A DNA stretch of 14,226 nucleotides from Aquimarina sp. (GTDB lineage: Bacteria > Bacteroidota > Bacteroidia > Flavobacteriales > Flavobacteriaceae), in assembly GCA_002697475.1 (NCBI GenBank), contig NZVW01000081.1, forward strand, positions 1-14,226, read 5' to 3'. The notes beneath the pieces are model-generated. The model was not told the origin of the DNA, made no database searches, and worked only from the letters and a program-made list of their open reading frames with translations. Shown here one piece after another: positions 1-5,572 of the stretch (positions within the stretch are counted from its first letter, which is position 1; the number at the start of each line of letters is the position of its first letter). Made by a program: the position numbers and the translations under genes.

Positions 1-3000
1 CAGATCTGACCCGTAGCCAGGTACCAGTTGACCATTTCTTCAAATCCCGGACGTACAGTAACTACAACTCTTGCCATACCACTTTGTAAAAAGGCTTTAA
101 ACAACAGGTCGTCATTTTCTAGGGTATAACGGCTGGCCCAGTTTTCTTTAGTTCCCCAGTAGAATGGATAGAACTGGTAGTTCATAATATCCCACTCAAA
201 CGCCTGCTCAAAGAATTTAACCTTGGCTGCGTAAGAATCCAGTGAAGTACTGGTTGTATTGGCTCTGATACTTTTAATATCTTCTCTGTCTGACAGAAAA
301 TCCAATCCCAGATTTTCGTTCCCTAATAAATACGTGATACAGTTTTTGCGTAATACAGTCTTTTCAATCTGACGGTAGAATAATGGGTTTGTCTTTAGGG
401 CTTCTTTCTGAACTGACTTCTGTGCATTTGCCTTTTCTTCATATACTGCCAATTTTTCTTCATAAGCATCAATGATAGCATTAAAAGCTTCAATCTTCCA
501 CTGCTGATCAGCACTATCTGTAATTACACAGCGTGCTACTACATTCACCCTGATCCCTCCTACATCCGAACCAATGACTGATACAGCCAACTCATTTTCT
601 ACACCATTAAGTGTAAATGTTCTTTTCTCATCCCATTTAAAACCGGATTTAGTAAAACTTTTATCCCCTACCGCGATAGTAGCATAACTTTGTTCAATCC
701 TATTCGGTATAAAGGTATATCCGGCATCTATATATGCAGTTACAGCTTTATATCCTTCAGGGATCTGCATACTAAAATTACTGGCTCCCGGATAATTATG
801 AGCACTAACATAGCTAGTCCCTGTAACACTAAAGGAATCTGAAACCTTTAATTCCCTGGCCTTACTTTGAATAGGAACATTATACACTCCACTCCAGTGT
901 GCCAGTGCATTGTCTGTTATGTCCTTATAACTTCTCATTCTAAATGAACCTGAAGCTGTTCTGGGATCCACCGGACGTACTAAAACTTCCTCATCATTTT
1001 CTCCCTTGAATTGTACTGCAAGATCGTGGAATGCTGCAGGCTCCGGAACCATAAACTCGTACATCAAACGTTTACCATAGTTAAGGATACGATTATTGTA
1101 GATTTTATCAATCCATCTGTATACTCCGGATACATGCTTGTCTCCTTTTCTGTTATCAAATCCGTGAGAGCTGTTTTCCTCATACTCTTCAATTACCTTG
1201 GTAACACGCTCTTCTCTGACCTTTTGTACCACTCTGTCCAGCGCACGTTCCGTCAGCTCTTTAGCTTCGCTAATCGCCTGTATGTTAGACTCCTCCTTAC
1301 TGGTATTGTTAGCATAACTGGCATTAGCACTTAGACCAAATCCCTGATTGTTATACGACACACCTGTAGAAGCGGCAATAGACTGATCCTGTGCCATTAT
1401 AGAGGCAATCTCCTGATTCATCTCAAATCTTCCGGTAGATACAGACTCTGTCAATCGCTCAGACTCCTGTTCTCTGGAGCTGGTTAAGGTATCTTCCTGT
1501 CTGCGGAGTCTTCTGGTCGATTTTTCCTTGTACTCTCTGGCCATCACATTTTCGATATGCGAAACCTCTCCCGGCACATAACAACATACTTCCTGCTCTA
1601 CCTTGCGGTAATCTGCGATACCCAGACGCTGAATCCCAAATCCTGTAGGTGCCTCGAATTCATCCGGAGTTTCCTCGCTACCGGAGATTAGACTTAATGT
1701 ACCGCTGTGGGTTTGATTGACATCAAATCCTGTAATATTAAAGCTGTATTTAGCTCCGTTAGCAAAGGTGATCTCACCATTAAATCCTGAAGTCGCTTTA
1801 TCTATGACAACACCATTGTATAAACTCAGGTTGATACGATTATCAAACTTAGACTGTCTAAAAGTACCATTGGTATTATTAGTAGTGTCTGCAAAATTTA
1901 AGTGATAGATCATACTGGATACGTCATAGCTGGCATCCGGCAATGAAATCGTTAAGATGATGGTGTAGGTATCCGAGCCTACAAGACTTATTGATCTGCA
2001 CGTAAATCCAAACGGATTAGCAGAAGAAGCACTTTTGACCTGTAAGGTGGTACCCAATACATTAACCTGCTTGGTTCCCAGATCGGTATAGTCCCCGATA
2101 GTTTTCAGGTTTTTATCAATATCCTTCTGAATCAGCTGTCTTGCTTCATCCAGCGTATCGATAAGCGCACTATTTTTTAAGGTATCCAGATAAGAGACGG
2201 TAGTCGCACTCAATAAGTTCACTACATTAGTATCCTCCAGCTCATTATTAGGGGTAAAATCATACTCCGGCAACACCAGATTTTCATATTCCTTAACCAC
2301 TTTAGTCTCTCCGGTATCCGGGTCTGTGACCACTCTCTCCACCACAGTTGCATTGTCATACGCTAGCTTTACTGCAGCGTCATATGTTTTTTGATACGCT
2401 TCCTGTGCCTTTTGAGTTTCTCTCAGGTAAATTTGTTCTGCATACTCCAGCTCATTTAAAACCGTAGCTAACTGCTCATTTTGCTCCAGTGCCACTGCAA
2501 TATCCGTTTCCTTAATCACTGCACTCTGTGCCAGTGACTTCTGTACGATAGTTGTGGTTTCATCTGCTTTTATGAAAATATCCTTATCCACAACCACTCT
2601 GGATTGTGCCAACGCTCTGTAGGATGCGTCGCTACGCTCTCTGAGCTGATATTCCTTAAGGAAAAAATCCGCAACAATATAGGATAGCAATAGATCCCTG
2701 ACATAAGGTGAACCATGGGTCAGGATATTATGATGTAGATCATCCCAAATATTAAATAACTGAGAAGGTGTCACTGAATCTCCTCCTAATGGGATTACCT
2801 TTTGATCCACCTCATCAGCAGTTAATGTTTTACGGTTTGCTGTTAACCATTTTGCAAAATCTGCAAAACCGGTAAAAATAGCCTTAAGGTCATCCAGTTT
2901 TGGATACGCCAGTTGGTAAGCATCAACCGCCGTATTTATGGCAGCTATTTTGTCCTCTGTAGTACCAGCGGTCTTAGAAGCATACAAAATCGTACTGTCC

Positions 3001-3113
3001 ACCGGATCTGACGGATATGCTACATACCCCTCAGATTTTTTCTGATCGTCAATCAGTTCTGCAGTACGCAAGGTGACAAACCGGTATAAAGTGTTTTTAA
3101 TGTTTTGACTCAT
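1..3113 (-). CDS. Very large protein of unrecognised family, C-terminus cut by window edge
   Basis: An uninterrupted frame runs from an ATG at 3113 to the left edge: 1037 codons with no stop. The start lies 2 bases after the stop of a small HTH gene, suggesting translational coupling. I cannot name the family. Residues 1-160 look helical. Residues 185-260 are rich in Glu, Gln, Lys and Ala and probably form a coiled coil. Residues 345-480 look like a beta-rich domain. At 508-540 there is a Cys-Cys-Tyr-x-Pro-Gly-Glu segment running into a basic stretch ending RRLRRQ, then more helix (540-645). Other striking blocks are GVYRWIDKIY (663-672), NYGKRLMYEF (678-687) and VPEP (689-692), a second beta-rich part (740-865), a Glu/Lys helix (870-905), FEQAFEW (968-974), PFYWG (983-987) and ARVVVTVRPGFE (1014-1025). 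No signal peptide or membrane segment is visible. From memory, the last blocks resemble large uncharacterised proteins of other bacteria, but I cannot verify this. Phage-like structural part, toxin or scaffold are all possible. Confidence 0.9.
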   Translation of the reverse strand, partial: MSQNIKNTLYRFVTLRTAELIDDQKKSEGYVAYPSDPVDSTILYASKTAGTTEDKIAAINTAVDAYQLAYPKLDDLKAIFTGFADFAKWLTANRKTLTADEVDQKVIPLGGDSVTPSQLFNIWDDLHHNILTHGSPYVRDLLLSYIVADFFLKEYQLRERSDASYRALAQSRVVVDKDIFIKADETTTIVQKSLAQSAVIKETDIAVALEQNEQLATVLNELEYAEQIYLRETQKAQEAYQKTYDAAVKLAYDNATVVERVVTDPDTGETKVVKEYENLVLPEYDFTPNNELEDTNVVNLLSATTVSYLDTLKNSALIDTLDEARQLIQKDIDKNLKTIGDYTDLGTKQVNVLGTTLQVKSASSANPFGFTCRSISLVGSDTYTIILTISLPDASYDVSSMIYHLNFADTTNNTNGTFRQSKFDNRINLSLYNGVVIDKATSGFNGEITFANGAKYSFNITGFDVNQTHSGTLSLISGSEETPDEFEAPTGFGIQRLGIADYRKVEQEVCCYVPGEVSHIENVMAREYKEKSTRRLRRQEDTLTSSREQESERLTESVSTGRFEMNQEIASIMAQDQSIAASTGVSYNNQGFGLSANASYANNTSKEESNIQAISEAKELTERALDRVVQKVREERVTKVIEEYEENSSHGFDNRKGDKHVSGVYRWIDKIYNNRILNYGKRLMYEFMVPEPAAFHDLAVQFKGENDEEVLVRPVDPRTASGSFRMRSYKDITDNALAHWSGVYNVPIQSKARELKVSDSFSVTGTSYVSAHNYPGASNFSMQIPEGYKAVTAYIDAGYTFIPNRIEQSYATIAVGDKSFTKSGFKWDEKRTFTLNGVENELAVSVIGSDVGGIRVNVVARCVITDSADQQWKIEAFNAIIDAYEEKLAVYEEKANAQKSVQKEALKTNPLFYRQIEKTVLRKNCITYLLGNENLGLDFLSDREDIKSIRANTTSTSLDSYAAKVKFFEQAFEWDIMNYQFYPFYWGTKENWASRYTLENDDLLFKAFLQSGMARVVVTVRPGFEEMVNWYLATGQI

Positions 3114-3115
3114 TT

Positions 3116-3271
3116 TTAGTCTTTTAAAATGTTATAAATTGTTTTTTCTGAAATGAAGAGGCGTTCTATAAGCTCTTCGATGATGACTTTCATTTGTTTT
3201 TCTGAGTTCTCTTCAACATAATGTTTGACAAACTGTTTACGCTTTTCTAATAACAGTTTACTCCTTTGCAT
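3116..3271 (-). CDS. Small 51-residue helix-turn-helix protein
   Basis: A short open frame from ATG at 3271 to TAA at 3116-3118, directly before the large gene with 2 bases between stop and start. The product is highly charged. Its second half (about residues 27-50) reads as a helix-turn-helix: a helix containing EELIERLF, a turn at ISEK, then a recognition-like helix TIYNILK. This resembles the short HTH units of resolvase-like or phage regulators, although 51 residues is very small for a stand-alone DNA-binding protein. It might regulate the large gene, act with the divergent repressor, or be a remnant of a longer regulator. No clear Shine-Dalgarno is seen, as is normal in Bacteroidota. Support is the HTH pattern and the tight coupling; the function is inference. 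Confidence 0.65.
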   Translation of the reverse strand: MQRSKLLLEKRKQFVKHYVEENSEKQMKVIIEELIERLFISEKTIYNILKD

Positions 3272-3387
3272 TCAGTATCAGTTTTTTAAGTTAGACAAAG
3301 AATTACCACCCTATTCAAACAAAAGTTTAAATAGTTACCCATCAGAATCAAATCGCTAAGATTTATCTATAAATTCCCTTGAAAATG

Positions 3388-3406
3388 TTGTAATGATATA
3401 TTACAA
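3388..3406. promoter_or_regulatory. Perfect inverted repeat, candidate repressor operator
   Basis: TTGTAAT (3388-3394), the spacer GATAT, then ATTACAA (3400-3406) form a perfect dyad with 7-base arms. It lies between the two divergent genes, where a dimeric HTH repressor such as the adjacent S24 protein would be expected to bind. The inner half-site ATATTACA recurs in the two downstream direct repeats. Binding by this repressor is inference. Confidence 0.5.
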
Positions 3407-3464
3407 ATGTTTGATTTTGAATTATTTTTCTTACTTTAGCAATTAAATACAGGACAAATATACA

Positions 3465-3495
3465 ACATATTACAGAATAATTCAAACATATTACA
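3465..3495. repeat. Two direct ACATATTACA repeats, 21 bases apart
   Basis: The 10-mer ACATATTACA occurs at 3465-3474 and 3486-3495. The 21-base period is two helical turns, so bound proteins would lie on one face of the DNA. The core ATATTACA is also in the right half of the inverted repeat at 3388-3406. The copies precede the repressor start codon (3533) and are likely in its leader or just after its transcription start. They are candidate operator half-sites for autoregulation. Confidence 0.5.
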
Positions 3496-3508
3496 TGTAT
3501 TTTCTGCA

Positions 3509-3530
3509 AAATGTTTAAACTTTAACATTT
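3509..3530. repeat. Short inverted repeat abutting the repressor start
   Basis: AAATGTT at 3509-3515 and AACATTT at 3524-3530 form 7-base arms around an 8-base AT-rich loop, ending 2 bases before the repressor ATG. It could be another operator or an mRNA hairpin affecting initiation. In such AT-rich DNA, chance is also plausible. Confidence 0.25.
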
Positions 3531-3532
3531 GT

Positions 3533-4336
3533 ATGGTAGCTATAGACGAAAAGATAAAAGCAGTAATAGATGCATTGGAGCTCAACAACCATTCTTTTGC
3601 CAAAAAAATAGGAGTTACGAGCACAACAATTGATAGTATTATCACAGGTAGATTGCAGTCTGACGGCTCCCGAAAGCGAACAAAACCGGGATATGATCTT
3701 CTGGAAAGTATTATTAAAGAATTTAACGTAGACCCGGAATATTTGTTTGGCAAGAGCAATAGTATTTTTAAAAATCAAAATACAGAGATTCAAACATATG
3801 GTGGAATTCCGCAAGTTATTGCCGTTAATCAGGAAGGAGAAGAAAATGTAGTTTATGTACCTATAAAAGCAAGAGCCGGATACCTTGATGGATACGGAGA
3901 CACAGAGTTTATCGAAAAACTACCTTCGTTTAATATGCCTCATTTGACCAATGGCACCTATAGATGTTTTGAAGTGCAGGGCAACTCTATGGTACGTACT
4001 TTTTTTGACGGTGATCTGGTTTTTGGTAAATATGTAGAGGAGCTGAACGACATCAAAGACGGCAGAGTATATGTAATTGTTAGTAAAAATGATGGTATTG
4101 TGCTTAAACGAGTCATCAACCGAATTAAAGAACGGGGTAAACTCATCCTTAAATCAGATAATAAAGATGGCAACTACCCTACCTTTACTATCAACAGCGA
4201 AGAAATTATTGAAGCCTGGTATGTTACCATGTATGCTTCTAAACAAATGCCTGAACCTGTAGATGTCTATGATCGACTACACGATCTGGAAAGTAAAATA
4301 GTCATTCTGGAAGAAGAATTAAGAAGAAACTCATAA
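3533..4336 (+). CDS. LexA/CI-like repressor: N-terminal HTH plus S24 peptidase domain
   Basis: A 267-residue transcriptional repressor of the XRE/S24 type. Residues about 5-70 form the DNA-binding part, with a helix-turn-helix around SFAKKIGVTSTTIDSIITGR (21-40). The C-terminal half is an S24/LexA-like serine peptidase: the nucleophile is Ser152 in EVQGNSM and the general base is Lys192 in GIVLKRV. An Ala115-Gly116 pair in KARAGYL matches the self-cleavage bond of LexA and phage CI proteins. Residues 248-265 form a short Leu/Glu-rich helix that may be a coiled coil. In this family, RecA filaments formed after DNA damage stimulate autocleavage and derepress target genes. All cleavage elements are present, so it is probably competent. 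It is divergent from the small HTH and large-protein genes, which are its likely targets along with itself. The ATG at 3533 gives the normal N-terminus before the first HTH helix. A stand-alone stress regulator is the alternative. Confidence 0.9.
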   Translation: MVAIDEKIKAVIDALELNNHSFAKKIGVTSTTIDSIITGRLQSDGSRKRTKPGYDLLESIIKEFNVDPEYLFGKSNSIFKNQNTEIQTYGGIPQVIAVNQEGEENVVYVPIKARAGYLDGYGDTEFIEKLPSFNMPHLTNGTYRCFEVQGNSMVRTFFDGDLVFGKYVEELNDIKDGRVYVIVSKNDGIVLKRVINRIKERGKLILKSDNKDGNYPTFTINSEEIIEAWYVTMYASKQMPEPVDVYDRLHDLESKIVILEEELRRNS

Positions 4337-4339
4337 ATG

Positions 4340-4377
4340 AAACCGGATAGTGCATATTGCTATGTGCTACCCGGTTT
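4340..4377 (+). terminator. Strong hairpin after the repressor gene
   Basis: A long stem-loop starts 3 bases after the repressor stop codon. The outer 7 pairs are AAACCGG/CCGGTTT (4340-4346 with 4371-4377). After one A-C mismatch come 9 further pairs, two of them G-U wobbles, closing on the loop TTGC (4357-4360). No T-tract follows on the plus strand, so it is not a textbook intrinsic terminator. Its position still suggests 3'-end formation or mRNA protection. Confidence 0.5.
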
Positions 4378-4596
4378 CGAGTTAAAAAACCTCACAATAA
4401 AGTTTTTGTTAAAAAATCTCCCAATTTACTATTAGTGGTGACGAAAAGACACAGGTAAACATTTTACCTTCCTTTTTTTAAAAAATTAAAATCTTTGATT
4501 GATTCAACGTGGGCTGTAAAGGTTCAGTTGTCGTAAATATGAACTGCAAGATGTACATATTACAACCGTAAAAAGAGGTGTGCTGTAAAACCTGGA
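4378..4596. other. AT-rich intergenic stretch with an extra ACATATTACA copy
   Basis: I see no gene here. The stretch lies between the repressor hairpin and the end of the GSCFA gene. It contains poly-A/T runs and one more exact copy of the 10-mer ACATATTACA at 4555-4564, the same word found twice in front of the repressor gene. It marks the apparent junction between the accessory cassette and the core alaS locus. I did not find clear flanking direct repeats that would define an attachment site. Confidence 0.45.
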
Positions 4597-5544
4597 TTAA
4601 AATCTGATATGAGGATAGTTTTCAGAGATATCCTGCTTCTTCACCTCCAGCTTTTGCAAAAAGGATTTATGCGCCTCAGAGTCAGGATTAAAAGGTTTAT
4701 GTGCCATTCCTTTTTGAATATCTTCAATATTCTTCATCATTTGTTCAGATGCTTCTGAGACCCAACTATCTTTAAATTTTTGCCAGATATAATCTACAGC
4801 CAGTGATGAGGGATGTATCATATCCTCTTTATAGAATCTGTAGTCCCTTAACTCATCCATCATAATCTCATAGGAAGGAAAGTAATCCAGATCCTCATGA
4901 CTTTTTGTGATATTATAAACAGCACTAAGCAGATTTGATTTACTCACCGTATTTTCTACAGAACCATCTTTTATATGTCTCACCGGAGACACTGCAAATA
5001 TAATCTTAACCATAGGGTTAACGCTCTTTAAAAGGGCTACACTGGTTTCTATACTTTTTAAATTATCGTCGACTGACAGTAAGCTCTTATCAAATTCCTT
5101 CTGAGGTACTTTATGGCAATTCGCTACGATCATATCCAGTTGTTTCAGTCTATAAACCCACGAAGTTCCCAGAGTAATAATGATATGGGTAGCAGACTTT
5201 AATCGCTGGTAGGCATTGATCAAGCCGTTGTTAAGGTTAAAAAGTAGTTCCAGCTTATCAGGACTGCTTAATGAGGAATGCGCATCAAAAGAATGCCACT
5301 GCTCATTATAAAAGAATATATCCTCCTCTGCGTACTCTTCTTGCTGCGTAGCCATAAACAAAAAGGTTTCTATGGCCTTTGCATGAAAAAGTATCCCAAA
5401 CGGATTAACACTACTGCGAAATTTGTAATACGATAATTTATCCCCAATATTTTCTGCAAAACAGGATCCTAACAAGATCAGATTAGAATGATAATCGATT
5501 AACGGTTCACCCTTTTTTATATCAACTCTGGTTTGAAGTTCCAT
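4597..5544 (-). CDS. GSCFA-domain protein, SGNH-hydrolase-like
   Basis: A 315-residue protein of the GSCFA family, named after the motif seen here at residues 26-30 and followed by ENIG. Other landmarks are SVNPFGILFHA (45-55), TLGTSWVY (124-131), SPVRHIKDG (186-194) and a C-terminal DMIHPS (241-246), whose Asp and His fit the last block of SGNH/GDSL hydrolase folds. This suggests an esterase or acyl-hydrolase-like enzyme, but the substrate is unknown. No signal peptide is visible, so it is probably cytoplasmic. It lies 28 bases downstream of alaS on the same strand and is probably co-transcribed with it, an arrangement I know from other flavobacteria. The length is typical and the frame intact. 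Confidence 0.88.
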   Translation of the reverse strand: MELQTRVDIKKGEPLIDYHSNLILLGSCFAENIGDKLSYYKFRSSVNPFGILFHAKAIETFLFMATQQEEYAEEDIFFYNEQWHSFDAHSSLSSPDKLELLFNLNNGLINAYQRLKSATHIIITLGTSWVYRLKQLDMIVANCHKVPQKEFDKSLLSVDDNLKSIETSVALLKSVNPMVKIIFAVSPVRHIKDGSVENTVSKSNLLSAVYNITKSHEDLDYFPSYEIMMDELRDYRFYKEDMIHPSSLAVDYIWQKFKDSWVSEASEQMMKNIEDIQKGMAHKPFNPDSEAHKSFLQKLEVKKQDISENYPHIRF

Positions 5545-5572
5545 TGCAGTCTTGTCTTTTCTTTTTAGCTTC

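Larger units (their letters stand above)
3272..3532. promoter_or_regulatory. Divergent control region between the HTH/large-protein genes and the S24 repressor
   Basis: This 261-base AT-rich gap separates two divergent transcription units. It contains one inverted repeat, two direct repeats and a weaker inverted repeat next to the repressor start, listed separately. A plus-strand promoter is plausible: TTTG at 3410-3413, an 18-base spacer, then TACTTTAG at 3432-3439, one mismatch from the Bacteroidetes TAnnTTTG element. If so, the TTGTAAT palindrome sits just upstream of -33 and the ACATATTACA repeats lie just downstream of the transcription start, a layout that suits autorepression. I found no convincing minus-strand promoter, only loose TTTG-rich matches. 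Confidence 0.55.

Noticed and set aside
1011..1334. 107-codon plus-strand open frame
   Set aside because: It lies wholly inside the long minus-strand frame of the giant gene and has no recognisable domain, so it is an antisense shadow.
1..3113. Naming the giant protein as a phage tape measure, VgrG spike or Tc-toxin subunit
   Set aside because: None of the motifs that define those families was seen. The size and context are suggestive but not enough to assign one.
3436..3814. Two overlapping minus-strand open frames across the repressor start
   Set aside because: They are antisense to the clear HTH/S24 gene and its promoter, are Cys/Ile/Phe-rich and show no domain.
4340..4377. Hairpin considered as a riboswitch or small RNA gene
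   Set aside because: It is a single simple stem directly after a stop codon, with no conserved RNA motif, so a 3'-end structure is the simpler reading.
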